This document shows positions 32,321-43,359 of a stretch of DNA of 64,000 nt, piece after piece. The notes under the pieces are model-generated. The model was not told where the DNA came from. It saw only the letters and a list, made by a program, of their open reading frames with translations, and made no database searches. Within the stretch, counting starts at the first letter, position 1; each line of letters opens with the position of its first letter. The position numbers and the translations under genes are program-made. The DNA comes from Tetraselmis striata. Taxonomy: Eukaryota > Chlorophyta > Chlorodendrophyceae > Chlorodendrales > Chlorodendraceae. The stretch covers positions 1 through 64,000 of the forward strand of contig VCJN01001792.1 of the NCBI GenBank assembly GCA_006384855.1, written 5' to 3'.

Positions 32321-33174
32321 TCCGTTGGTTCAACCGCAGGTGACTGCTACCTGCACGCGGAAATTGTTTGAGGAGGGGCATCATACCTTTGTAGCCGCCG
32401 AGGCATACAAGAACCGCCAATTAGTAGAGAGGCCTGAGATTACCGACTTGACCGCTTTGTAGTCGGCATATTCAGTGTGGCCGTCTTCGGCAGGAAGCCA
32501 GTGACCGATACGGTGTGGCTGTACCTCAGCCCCAGCCGGGGTGGGCCGTGTGGCCCCTGCAACTGCCGTGTCGGAACGCTTAGCGCTGCCTTGCATACCG
32601 GGGCTGCCTGCGGCACCCTCTTCAGACGCCACTACTTCGGCCAAAGACGCAGGGGGGCGCTGGCCACCCCCCCTTAACGACTCTTCCAAGGTCGCAACAT
32701 CACGCAAGGCTGCCCCACGCGAGGAGACGGGCATACCCGACGGCAAACCCGATACAACTTGTTGCCATCTCGAGAACTTCCCTACTCAACATTCCCTCAT
32801 GATCTTGAATGAGTTCCCGCACCTCCCCAAGTGCAGCGCGAAGTTCGTGTATAGCCCGCAATGGGGAACCCATACTGACCCCGCAGCCCTACTTCCTACT
32901 TGTTTCAGCGAGAACTGTTAGACAGGTGTGGGAGGCGGAGAACAGCCTCGACTTCGCGGCAACCTACCTACCTACCTACCTTCGGAGAACCTGCCTCGAC
33001 CCGCCGCCTTTGCCTCGTTCCGCCGCCACCAAGTGATCATGTACTTTGTGCCAGTACACGCGAACCCTAAAAACCTGCACAGGGTTTAAAGCTAGTAAAT
33101 TACCCCATTTTCAGTGAGTCATAAGTGAAGTATAGTGGCCTCTACCGTTTACGCTATAATCTTGTCCCATTCCC
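32321..33174. repeat. Right-end repeat, copy B (MULE-2)
   Basis: This is the counterpart of 28651-29512. It begins abruptly after the last array unit, which marks the deletion point inside MULE-2. The transposase first-exon frame survives in part on the minus strand (32746-32381). Confidence 0.88.
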
Positions 33175-34740
33175 GCCGTAAATGGTCGTCGAAGGAATTG
33201 CTGAATATAAGTACATCGTCAAGATAGACAATGATAAATGAGTTTTGTGCGGTTGTAAAACGTTATTCATCCAACGTTGAAAAGCATATGGGGCATTTGT
33301 AAGGCCAAATGACATGACCAAAAATTCAAATTGACCGAATTTGCAATTAAACGAAGTTTTCTGTGTGTCGGAATCTTTTTATCCGAAGTTGGTGGTACCC
33401 CAAAGCAAGGTCAAGGGTAGAGTAAACGGCAGCTCCAAAGAGCACATCTAACAACATGTCCGCATGTGGGATTGGGAATTCAATGCGCATGGTATATTAA
33501 TTTGTTTAATTGACGATAGTCGATGCATAGGCGTAAGCCACCATTGCCTTTGCGAGCAAATAACACGGGGGCTGCATAAGGGGAAAACGACTCCTTGATA
33601 AAAAACCTTTATCTTAAAAACCATTCAATTGTCGTTTTAATTCATCTAATTCAGCAGGGGAGAGGCGATGTTTTTGCCGGCGGGGGGAACGGTTGCATCA
33701 GGGACCAATGGTATTTCAAAGTCAAACCCATGGCGGGACACCGGGAGGGTGTTCAACGGTTGGCATGTTTGTTTATGCTTTTGGAGTAAAGCTCTAATTT
33801 CTTGAGTATATTCATGGGACTGGTCTGTGGTCACCGCAGCGATATCCTGACTCAGCGGTAGTTTCTGCTAAGATAAGGCGTCGTATTCGCGACGGCGCAA
33901 AAAACACGGTGTCCGGGTCTTTTTTTAAGTATCTTTCTGGCCAAAGCATTGGCGTGAATAACATGGGCAGTATGAGAGCGGGGCTTGACTGGACAAGTTA
34001 TAACGTGGCCGTTAGAAAATGTCAAGGAACCGCCGTCCGGTTAACATCTGGGTTGTGCTGTTTCAGAAAGGAAAGTCCAAGAACGCAATCGAACTTATTT
34101 TGATCGGATACCCATCGAAATCCAATTTTAATGTGCACGACTGTGAAGCGAGGGTCATACGGCCATCTGCCATAATTATGCGAAATTTATTTTGCAGCGG
34201 ATTAGATTTTATTTTTCGCATTCGAACGGCAGCATATTCCTACTCATTGATAAAACTCAAAGTGGCACCACAATCTAACATCATAGTGGCGGGCGGTATG
34301 TCAGGGTGGCCCAGTAATTCAGGCTTTAATAAAAGCAGGTCATTGTCCGACATTGCGGTTATCAACGCTTTTCAGTTTCAAACCGAGGTTGGTGGGATTT
34401 TTGGAAAACTTTGTTGGGCTGGTATACCCTACCTTTAGACTCAAGCTCAAGAGCCTTAATGTGTTCACTGCGCATGCTGTCGTTGTAGGCAGTGACCTCC
34501 CGCTCATCCACGGCGGAGTCGGCCAGGTACACATCAACAGGCCAATCAAGCCGTAGGCGGCATAGGCAAGCTGTCAGTGGCAGAGGGGGCGGTGTGAAAT
34601 AAATAAGTGCCAGCCGGGTAGGTATGGAATTTTTATATTTTTTCACTATGGGCTGCCAGGATTTTCCCAAGGCAGAGTTCCAGCGGGGTAAAACAACAAT
34701 ATAGCCCGGGTGTGAAAGGGGGAACATTGGTGCTGGGCCT
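33175..34740 (-). pseudogene. pol: Ty3/gypsy pol: retropepsin and reverse transcriptase
   Basis: Reading the minus strand from 34740, an aspartic protease signature (Met-Leu-Asp-Cys-Gly-Ala-Thr-Leu-Ser-Phe-Ile) lies at about 34290-34250. The start of reverse transcriptase follows at about 33834-33646 (Phe-Asp-Phe-Glu-Ile-Pro-Leu-Val-Pro-Asp-Ala), then Leu-Cys-Ile-Asp-Tyr-Arg-Gln-Leu-Asn and Met-Ser-Phe-Gly-Leu-Thr-Asn-Ala-Pro. Several frameshifts and stops are present. Pol is cut by MULE-2 within the palm region, and the frame resumes on the other side when one copy of the target duplication is ignored. Confidence 0.88.
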
Positions 34741-35689
34741 CAAAATGTTCGATCATAGACAGAATATCTTTGCCAAAAACAGGGTTAAGATAGATAGTGT
34801 AACCGGTTACCGTGGTGTCAGTAACAGGTTATTTGTCTTTAGAGCATAATTGCGGACAAACAGCTTTAAATGCAGAAGCCGGAGCATCAAGGGTGACCGG
34901 GCCGTACTGGAAATTTAATGCGTCACGACCATACGCAGTTGAATCAGGCGAGCAAGTGTCAAGCCTGTCAGTATGGATATTAGCACGGCGTAGTTTGGCA
35001 TATTTGCGGCGCTTAAAAAACATCATATAAGCTTCATAAGTTTGACGGATTCCATTGATCGATGTGGACGAGATGTGCTAGATGGCGTGAATTGGCCGAC
35101 TCCCCTGCTGAGGCAATCGGGAGGGCGGGCTCCGGCACGGGCGTGGGCGGCCCGTAGGATTCCAGCAGCCACACGCCACGCAGCACCCGGGCGCGCTGGC
35201 GGTAGTAGCGCGCCTGCGCGCCGGTCAGCGGCCGTGCCTGCGCTGCGCGCAGTGGGTCTTGTGCGTTGTGACAAGCTTAAAAAAGTTATCAAGCTTTTTA
35301 AAGCTTCAGTCGCTTAAAAACATATAGCGCTAAACCGCGTCACGGCGTTCGATGCTAGAGAGGCTGGCAGACCAGTTGTCAGCATGCATGACAAGATCGG
35401 CGGAGGCAAGCAGGAACCGGGAAGCCTGCGCGCATGATGGCGGCATGAGGCGCTCCGACTCGCCCGGCAGTTTCTGACCGGAAGAGGAGACCACCTGGTG
35501 CGCATACGTCAGATGTTGGTCAACCGCACTCACAAGATGCTTGTTGCTCGTTTGGGGGCATGCCAGGCACATAGCGGGCATCGGGTTCAGGGATACACGG
35601 CGAGACCGGACGAAAATCGACTGAATAACAATGCAATTCATCACAGTCCGCCCGAAACCGTCATTTGCGTTCTAGGGACAACTTATCAA
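34741..35689. other. Ty3/gypsy internal region without readable domains
   Basis: This lies between the putative gag end and the protease. Short frames on both strands occur, but none has a recognisable motif. It probably represents degraded gag-pol linker plus later insertions. A short inverted cluster of gcttaaaaaag/agctttttaaagctt lies near 35272-35310. Confidence 0.3.
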
Positions 35690-36207
35690 TCCCGGCAGTG
35701 GCAGCCGTGGCAGCCTTTGTCCTTTGAGGCGGCCACCTTCTGTCGCCAAGGCTCCTTGTCGGCAGGTGAGGTCATGGGGCACTTCATGATAGAATGTGGT
35801 CCCTGGCAGGTATCGCCGGGACCTTTGTAGCAGTCGTACCCAGACGGGGCAGTGGGAGCAGTGAGGAGGGAGAGGGCGGAACAGTGGCCAGAGGAAATGG
35901 GCCAGCGCCGGGGCGGATCTACTTGTTCCGCGGGTCAGTCTTGGGGTCGGCAGGGCTGAGGCGCTTGTTGCCACCGTAGTGTTCGATGTCGACGGCCTCG
36001 AGGTGGCGCAGGACAGTCTCGTAGGTATCGAGCTGCTCGTTGGCACGGCGGGCGGCAGCCTCGAGGGCGTTGACAGCCGAGTTGGGGATGCTGGCGAGGA
36101 TGACGCCGACCAACTGGTGACGCCGACCAACTGGTGTACTCCGAGAAGCGCTGCTTGGCCAGGAGGATGTCGAACATCCGGCGGATGAGATGAGCTGACG
36201 TCATCAT
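35690..36207 (-). pseudogene. gag: Possible gag remnant of the Ty3/gypsy element
   Basis: Minus-strand frames starting at ATG 36207 encode a helical region (Ala-Val-Asn-Ala-Leu-Glu-Ala-Ala-Ala-Arg-Arg-Ala-Asn-Glu-Gln-Leu). Later, in another frame, comes a Cys-rich segment ending near 35690 (Cys-Tyr-Lys-Gly-Pro...Cys...His...Lys-Cys-Pro) that resembles a nucleocapsid zinc knuckle but has wrong spacing. A 17-base tandem duplication (gacgccgaccaactggt, near 36103-36136) causes one frameshift. Position and order fit gag upstream of the protease. No second LTR was recognised upstream. Confidence 0.4.
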
Positions 36208-37938
36208 TTTGGGTTGTTAGTTCCGGATCCGGCCGGAGTTTAGGGATTCTATTGGTAGTCAGGTCATTGCGTGAACACCTGAGGACTTTTTAACTGCCTT
36301 TATTTTGGGCGGGGTCCCCCCCCCCTTCAGCGGCGCCCTGGATTGTACTGAGAAATACTGGGAGAATTTTTCCGGCTATGGCGTTGAGCCCTGCCTCACA
36401 TTGCCATTTTTGTTCCACATGCATCGCACTCCCAAAATGCTTTGCTCCGCAGGATGGGGCTTGGCCGCACTCGCATTACTCGAATGGGCCCCGACGCCCA
36501 AACGGGTAGGGCGGACCTTCCGTGGTCAGTATTGTGATGGCAGTGTTCTAGACGGCGATCCAACAGTGTTGAAAATTCCGTCACGGGCCTCTAATTAGTC
36601 TTGCAGAATGCTTCGGCAATTTGCTTGTTTACTATAAAGGAGCATCACCTACCCAGGACTTTCCGTAACTGGATCGGTGCCTAAACGGCCGTCTTAGAAA
36701 CGTTGCAAGGGTTTCACTGGTACCAAACCTGACCCGGGGGCGAAAAAAAAAGCATATAACTAGTATATTAATAGTAATATCCTTGTCCACAATATAAATA
36801 CACATATCTTCACACATAGATATACATATATATAGGTATGCATATGCATATATGCCAACCAAATGCCAAAGACCCGCTACATTTGGTTCGTGCAATCTTT
36901 GCATCTCAACTGCATTTGCAATACATTGCTCATCTACAAGCTGGTCCGCTGCCCGCGCACTCGATCGAGCCTGGACCGGAGCGGGTGCGCATCCCCTCAC
37001 CCCGCCGCGCGTGGTCAAGGAGGCCGGAATATCTGCACAGATTGCGTCTAGCAGATAACTGCAGCACTCCGACTAATGCTGCATGTCTAGTGCTTAGGAT
37101 AAAGAATGACAGGGAAACAACGATGGTGACGGGTTGGGTGGGAGCCTATGCTGGCCGGCATCTTCAACGGGAGTAGCGCCGGATATCAGACGGTACCGGC
37201 GCCAGTAGCTAGGGGGTGCGTTCACTTGATAACTAGCCGACGGCTATCCACCACGTATAGAATGCAAGGGCTCGGCTATCCACCATGTAACAGTGGCACG
37301 ACGGACGCGCGGCCTAATGCCAGTCGGACCCGCCAAAATTATCTGACGGGCAGCGATAACTAGCGCTTATGGAACGACTCTAATAGTCAAATAGTAGAAA
37401 AACAGGAAGAGTAGTCCTGAATGACTATTAATCATTATTATATTGGCTATATATGTATTTTTGGACACACGTGCAAAACATCCAGATATTGTGGTGGTGC
37501 CCGCCATATATCATATACCGCGCCTGATCAATCTTGGGAATATATTTGCTAGTACTCGTAATAATAACATGTTAGCAAAAATGGGGCACAATCAAAAGAT
37601 AATAATGCTGTCTCTCCGTCATGTGGACAAGCAATACACACTGCCTGGATCAACAATGAAGTGCGGCCATGCGGTATATAGCAACATCAAGACCACGTAC
37701 GCATTCGATGGATCAAGATAGACAGCCAGGGAGAAAGGTTGAAAGAATGCGGGTGGGAGATATGACTCTTCGGACAAAGAATCATCAGAGCGTAATATGG
37801 TGGTGCATTCAGCAGTCCTGGACCGGCAGTGCGCCATTGCGTATGTGGCCTGCTGTGTGTCGAGGCGTCAATCCTTCGTAGTGAACTGCACTACAGAAGA
37901 ACGTAGTTATTAATTCTCACCAGCAGACGCCCCATCTC
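36208..37938. other. Intergenic region, partly AT-rich
   Basis: A C-rich run is at 36317-36326, and AT-rich DNA with tatacatatatatagg repeats lies at 36740-36860. Small frames on both strands lack domain character. I see nothing that can be called a gene. Confidence 0.4.
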
Positions 37939-38657
37939 TCATTTCTTCTTGCTATCCTTTTGAAAGATCTTCCTCAGTATCCCGCCCACATCGAGGCCGC
38001 CTCCCTCAGTCTCCTCCACCCAACCCTGTGCCAGACAAACGATGACGCGCTGTTTGTCAATACTTGACATGGCCCATAAGCTCAATACCCTACACAGCAT
38101 CAACCATGGCCTCACCTTCTCTACGTATTCTCCACCCGGGATGTACTTGGAGTCCACGACCTTATTGTAGGCCGCCTCGCGCTTCTTGGGGTCACTCATG
38201 TCCTGCACATGTGCCAGGTTAGCCCTGCCCGGAAGCCCCAGAGGAAGGCACGGACTCAGATACAGGGCGAGAGATGAAATAGCTACATTCTGCGTCTTCT
38301 GCGCTGGCATTGGCCCTGCGCACCTCCTTCAGCTTCGCGCGTCGCTTCAGAGCGCCTTCGACCGCTTTCCCAGAGCGCCGCGCCGCAAGCACCTCTTGCT
38401 GGCGCTGAAACTCCGCATCTTTCGCTGCCTCGTCACTCTTCCCAAAGTTGTCGAATATTCCGGCGCGCACCACGCGCCGCTCGCTGTGAATGACGGCTCT
38501 ACGCGCGCACTCAGCATCCAACAGCACTCAGCATCCGGCCGATTAAAGATGTGCGATGACGCCAGGGCCCTCACGACATATCGTTTTGTTGGTGATCGGC
38601 TCTGTGTCCCTCCGGACGCCCCCCGCCCCCCCCACCCCCCCCCCCCCCCCCCCGCGT

Positions 38658-38749
<92 letters not shown>

Positions 38750-38904
38750 GCCCGGCTCGGCCCGGCCATACTTCGATGCTGCAGCGTGAGTATCATGTGG
38801 ACTCACCTCCCAACGGTCCGGGAACGCCTCCGCAGGGACAAAGTGCTGGCAGCAGCTGCTGGGGCTGTGAGGCCCACGGCCGCCGAGTGTGCCGCGAAAG
38901 CCAT
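37939..38904 (-). CDS. Small basic protein with plastid-type transit peptide
   Basis: Four phase-compatible exons are proposed: 38904-38807, 38483-38324, 38202-38116 and 38025-37939, giving 143 aa. The N-terminus (Met-Ala-Phe-Ala-Ala-His-Ser-Ala-Ala..., then Leu-Arg-Arg-Arg-Ser) is a good chloroplast transit peptide. It is followed by Val-Val-Arg-Ala-Gly-Ile-Phe-Asp-Asn-Phe, as at many algal cleavage sites. The mature part is a charged helix (Phe-Gln-Arg-Gln-Gln-Glu-Val-Leu-Ala-Ala-Arg-Arg), then Tyr-Ile-Pro-Gly-Gly-Glu-Tyr-Val-Glu-Lys-Gly-Trp-Val-Glu-Glu, and a Lys-rich end. I do not recognise the family; a green-lineage plastid protein is likely. Intron 1 carries a C run and a long AC repeat (38629-38746). 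Confidence 0.7.
38629..38746. repeat. Poly-C tract followed by a long AC microsatellite
   Basis: A C-rich run of about 25 bases is followed by more than 40 uninterrupted AC units (about 38659-38746). It lies in the first intron of the minus-strand gene, where it reads as GT repeats. Confidence 0.95.
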
Positions 38905-40234
38905 CTAGACGTTTCCGTTTCACAGCTGGCAGAGGCGGCTGGCGACGTTGCTTGAGTCGACGCCTGCGACGGCCAAAAGGCTGGTGCAAAGGAACCCTAA
39001 CTAAGGCTAGCGCTTGGTCGAACACTTCCAGGTCGCCACAGACAGTGGGCAGACGTCCTGGGTTTCGCTGTTCAGTGCGCGAGGCATAAGCAGGAGCAAG
39101 CGCACTATTTACGAATATCATATTATATTATTCGCGCGGCACTGCCATCAGCACCACAGCATGCTCATGCCTCGTCGATCGACGGACGGAAGATGACGAT
39201 GCAGCAGAAGCATAAATATCCGATTTCTATGTTGGTCTGATGTTGAAGGCACCCGCCGCGCGCGGAGCGCGCTTTCTCTACACCGGCAACCACCGCGTGG
39301 GCGCGCGCAGCGAACCAGCGGCGGCGATAGAAATGGATACAGTACCCGTATGGGCCTCAAAACGTGACGATGACCCGCTGCGGGCCGCGACGCGCGTCTG
39401 CCCGACAGCAGCCTGTCTGCCTACTGTCAGAGTGCTGTCAGGAGCGCAGGACGTATCGCTCGTTTATCAATCACGGGATAGCAGTCGCTGATGATCGAGC
39501 GACGGTAGTTGGTCAAGCGAGCACATACGGCATTGCCACCGACAGGCGCACAACCGGCCGCTCAGGCAGCTGGTCCCAAAAGCGGCAGTGCTGCGTCGAG
39601 TCGTCGCCCAGCCACCACACAGCCCAGCCGCCAAGCCCGATAACGGCAACATGGCCAGTGTCCTGGCGATGCTATGCCCCTGCGGTGCGGCCCCACCTCC
39701 AGTCCGAACTCGCCTGACCCGCGACGGTGCCTGACGTGAACACCCCCCCCCCCCCTCTCCCTCCTTCCGTTGGTAGCTAGCTACCCGATACAAATATGGC
39801 CCACTGCCGCCGCCGACTTTTTGGCTGCCGCGACAGCGCCCGCTAGCTCCGACTTCTCCGGGCCAGAGGGGGCTGATTGCGGGATTATGAAGGAGGGCAC
39901 CCTCGCGCCGTGGGAACAGGCTGGCTGCACCTCCTGCGGCCTTCAGGCGATTCCAGGCTCGGCAATAGTCTACCTGGTCGTTCTTGGAACCGTGAAAGGG
40001 CGGTCTGCTCGGTTCCTTTGATCCTCTGCAAGTCGCAAGTAATTGTGAGTGTCTCTGCATATCAAAGGAAAATTGTGCATGAAGATGCATGAGGATGGCC
40101 GTGGGAAACGATGTTAATCGCATCCTCTACCCTTATCCAATAGTAGCGCTGCCGATGATCCGTGGCAGCCCACGATCCCCCCCCCCCCCCCCCCCCCCCC
40201 TCCCCTTTGTCCCCTTTCACTTGTAGCAACCTTC
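38905..40234. other. Intergenic region with ambiguous frames
   Basis: A 218-codon minus-strand frame (40123-39467) and an 83-codon + strand frame (39770-40018) overlap. Neither shows a domain, and both contain low-complexity parts. C runs occur at about 39741-39755 and 40177-40200. A short protein on either strand cannot be excluded. Confidence 0.35.
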
Positions 40235-40818
40235 ATGTTGGACTCAAACTGCCACACCACCAGAATACCCACCGCCAACTCATTCTGGTCGGGTGAGCGT
40301 CTGTGATCAGGATGCATGCATCTCAGCTGACAGTACCCCCGCCTTCCCCCCCCTCAGGCTGCTTTGGCTCCAAGCAGAAGCCAGAGACAGAGGAGGGCGC
40401 GCCAGCGGCCAATAACCCGCTGCTGCAGGACCAGCCGGGCACCGCATCGCCGGCTCGTGTCTCTGCCGAGCAGAGCGCAGCCTCCACTGCCTACCAGGCG
40501 CCCCCAGTCGTGACAGGTTCCTCTGCCCCAGCCCCAGCGCATGCAGGCTCTGCTCCAGCCACCGCCCCGCCGCCAACCCAGCCTGCTGCTCCACCCGCCC
40601 CAGCCGCACCAGCTCTGACTACCCCAGCAGCACCAGCTCCGGCTGCCCAAGCAGCGCCAGCTCCGGCTGCCCAAGCAGCGCCAGCTCCAGCTGTTTCCGC
40701 TCCGCCAGCAACAGCAGCAGCCACCTCTGAGCCGGCAACCACACCTGCTCCAGCGGCTGCAGCAGCACCGGCGGCTAAGAAGAAGAATAAAAAGCACAAG
40801 AAGAAGGGGAAGAAGTAA
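40235..40818 (+). CDS. Pro/Ala-rich protein with lysine-rich C-terminal tail
   Basis: Two exons are proposed, 40235-40292 (ATG 40235) and 40358-40818, joined in phase 1, giving 172 aa. The second exon is strongly coding-like. It begins Gly-Cys-Phe-Gly-Ser-Lys-Gln-Lys-Pro, passes through a long Ala/Pro region containing two copies of Pro-Ala-Ala-Gln-Ala-Ala-Pro-Ala, and ends in Lys-Lys-Lys-Asn-Lys-Lys-His-Lys-Lys-Lys-Gly-Lys-Lys. The tail could bind nucleic acid or act as a nuclear or nucleolar signal. No folded domain is evident. Exon 1 is less certain, and an in-frame ATG at 40303 inside the intron is an alternative start. Confidence 0.6.
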
Positions 40819-41110
40819 GCGGAGGGCGGAACTGCAGCCAACAGTGGCAAAGAACACATGTGGTATGGTGAGATAAAGTGATCCAGGGGCGGTGCAATGC
40901 GCTGGCCGAGCAGCAGACCGCAGTGGGGGCTGTGGGTACTGTCTGTGCGCTACTTCAGTGAGTAAGAATTACATGCTGGGGTCAACCTGCCGCCCCGCTG
41001 CGCCTGCCAGGGATAAAAACCCGCACGGCACTACTTGCCGATTGGGCGCATATCTGTCACATTGTCATGCGGGCCGCTATCCGGCCATTGGTGAGTGCAG
41101 TTGCGGGGCG

Positions 41111-43359
41111 TTATTTCAGGTACTGCTTGAGGTACTGCGTGATAAGCTTCCGGATGTTTCCGTCCTCGCGCGCAATGAAGGCGTCGTCGGTGGCGTCCAC
41201 GTGTGCACTCATCACCTGCCGCACCAGCCCCAGGAGTGAGAGGGAGGGGGGGGGGGGGGGGGGGGGGCTTTCCGGGGGAGTGCGCGCGTGATTGTTTCGA
41301 GGTGCACGCTCTTCCCCTCACCCACAGACTGTCCCCGAGGCCGCAGAACCTACCTTATTCACCACCTTTTGCGCCACGGTCTTGAAGTCCTGCCTGGAGA
41401 TCAGATTCTGGGCGTACACAGGGTCCAGGACCCCGCGCACAAACGCCGCCACCCGCCGCTTGACCTGACATCCAGGACAGACGCGCACGCTCACTGCTGC
41501 ATTGCGCCAGCACCTCACGGATGGACTAAAAGTGGCCATAAAAGCTGCAAGGTGGCGGGGGGGGGGGGGGGGGGACACCTTGCCGCGCGACTCCTTGGCT
41601 GCGGCAGCAGAGATGGCGTCCGGAAGTGTGTTGCCTCCAGTCTGCGCGTCGCTGTCCGCCTTGCCAACCTCTGCTTCACCGCTGGCGCCGCAGCCGCTCT
41701 CCCCGCCCCCGATGCTCTCGCCCCGCTGCTGCCCCTTGCCGCCCTCTAGCACCCCCGTGGTGTCCGGTCCAGCAGGGTTGAGCGCCCCGCCACCGCAGCA
41801 CGCCACCTCCACTGCTTCTGGAGGCTGTGCACTCGCCCCAGCCGCCGCTACGTCCACCGATGTTGCTACCTGCGCTGCCCCTATCTGCACACCGGCCTCA
41901 ACATTCGCCTCGGCCTCGACCAAAGATGCGCTGGGCGCACCCCCCGGCACGGCGGGCTCTGCAGCTGAGACCTTTTGACCTGTCGCGCCGTCTACCTCCT
42001 CAACCACTGCTTCTGGCTCCGCGTCCCTCTCCGCCCCTGCATCTGGCTCCGCTTCTCTCTCCGCTGCTGCTTCTGGCTTTACTTCCAACTCCGCCGCTGC
42101 TACTGGTTCTACTTCCAGCTCCGCCGCTGCTTCTGGCTCCGCTTCTCTCCCCTCCGCCACCTCCAGTTCGGCTCCGTTCCCAGCCGCCGACCTCCTGCAC
42201 CCATCCCCACCCGCAGTCCCGCTCCCCGGGTCCGCAGCATCAGCTACATCCCTCGCCTCGGTGGCTCCGCTCTCACCCTCGACAGCCCCGGCAGGCAAAC
42301 GCTTCGTTGGCAGCGGTTGCTGGACAAAGTCGGCGCTGGCTGTGACGGTCCGCGCGCTCGTACTGTACAGCGCCTGCAGCAGGGGGCGTCAGGCACACAC
42401 CGGGTTTCACCCCATGTGGCATGCCTTGGAATTCGATAATCTGCGTCGCCTCAATTCCGGTGATTGTCGTTCCGCTGACAGGGGCAGGATCGGGGGCACC
42501 ACCTTGGTTGCGGAGCGCTTGTAGAGGTCCAGCTCCTGGGCCAGCGCCGCCTTCATTGCCGCCGCGCGCAGGTCGGCGTTCTCCTCCACCAGAGTGCGAG
42601 CTTCCTGCGCTGAGAGCACACCATGCGCGGCGGCCGCCATGGCCAGGTGCTGGTTGGCAAGGTGGTTGGCCACGCCCTGCCTCAACGCCCGAGGAATCTG
42701 CGCCGTACCGTGCCGAGGCGGGCGAGTGGTGGTGGTGGGGGGGGGGGGGGGGGGGGGGGGGGGGATTAGGACCGGCTTCGGCTGCAGGACGAAGACCCCC
42801 TCGGCGCGCCAGACAGGCCTACCTTTGGACGCAGTACGAAGGCGACGATGGGAGTCTCCGGCTTCGGCACGCACTGCAGCAGACCGCCCGGCAGCTGCTT
42901 CCAGTGCAGTCGGCGCGGTGCTTCAGAGGCCTCGCCGGGCTGCGGCGGAGCCGACCGATGCGCCGCAGCGTCGGGTCCGCCGGCCCCAATAGCCGCTCGG
43001 GGCGCGCTGCCGCTGGCCGGAGGATGAAAACGCAGCCCGCCGCCCTCTGTAGCGAGGCGACTTGCTGCTTGGAGCAGGAGAAACTTGGCGTTGGCACCGT
43101 ACCTGCGACCGTTCGCCGTTCGAGGGCGGCAATAAGTCGGTTTGCAGCGCTCTGGCCACGCCGAAAAAAATCGCCGACGCTCATTCTCGTTGATTACTCA
43201 AACGGCACGCGTGTGTTGTTATCGGGAGGTTCACGGGTAGTGGTACCTTGGCGCCTTCTTGCACCGCTCCTCCAGTTCCTCAAAGCTTTCGCCCCTGCCG
43301 GCAAGCGCGTCCGCGGCTGTGAGCTCCAACCCGCGCTTGCCGCCAGCCCCTTCGGCCAT
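41111..43359 (-). CDS. Acidic 532-aa protein with PHRF1-like C-terminal domain
   Basis: Six phase-compatible exons are proposed: 43359-43247, 43102-42823, 42697-42503, 42373-41579, 41464-41354 and 41215-41111. The N-terminal part has a helical region and Trp-Lys-Gln-Leu-Pro-Gly-Gly-Leu. Exon 3 is a long amphipathic helix (Leu-Val-Glu-Glu-Asn-Ala-Asp-Leu-Arg). Exon 4 is low complexity and repeats Glu-Ala-Glu-Pro-Glu-Ala-Ala-Ala-Glu units. Exons 5-6 form a compact domain (Val-Lys-Arg-Arg-Val...Leu-Asp-Pro-Val-Tyr...Phe-Lys-Thr-Val-Ala-Gln-Lys-Val-Val-Asn-Lys-Val-Met, then Ile-Arg-Lys-Leu-Ile-Thr-Gln-Tyr-Leu). From memory this resembles the end of PHD/RING protein PHRF1, thought to contact RNA polymerase II. 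No PHD or RING finger is present here. Three introns contain C runs in the sense strand. Confidence 0.65.

Larger units (their letters stand above)
30375..33174. mobile_element. MULE-2: deleted relative of MULE-1
   Basis: The element is 2.8 kb with inverted terminal repeats of about 85-88 bp (30375-30462 and 33087-33174); the inner part, including ccactatacttcactt and gactcactgaaaatggg, is nearly identical, while the outermost 20 bases differ more. Perfect 10-bp duplications flank it. The interior has a start region of a + strand gene like that of MULE-1, a decayed exon array (31459-32320), and then, after a deletion, the first exon of the transposase (32321 on). The peptidase, methyltransferase and catalytic transposase regions are gone, so it is non-autonomous. 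It interrupts Ty3 reverse transcriptase right after the catalytic Asp-Asp box. Confidence 0.88.

Noticed and set aside
38347-39121. Minus-strand ORFs with long Cys-Val runs
   Set aside because: They come from the AC microsatellite in an intron.
40354-40859. Cys/Trp/Arg-rich and Ala/Gly-rich minus-strand ORFs
   Set aside because: They are shadows of the Pro/Ala-rich + strand exon.
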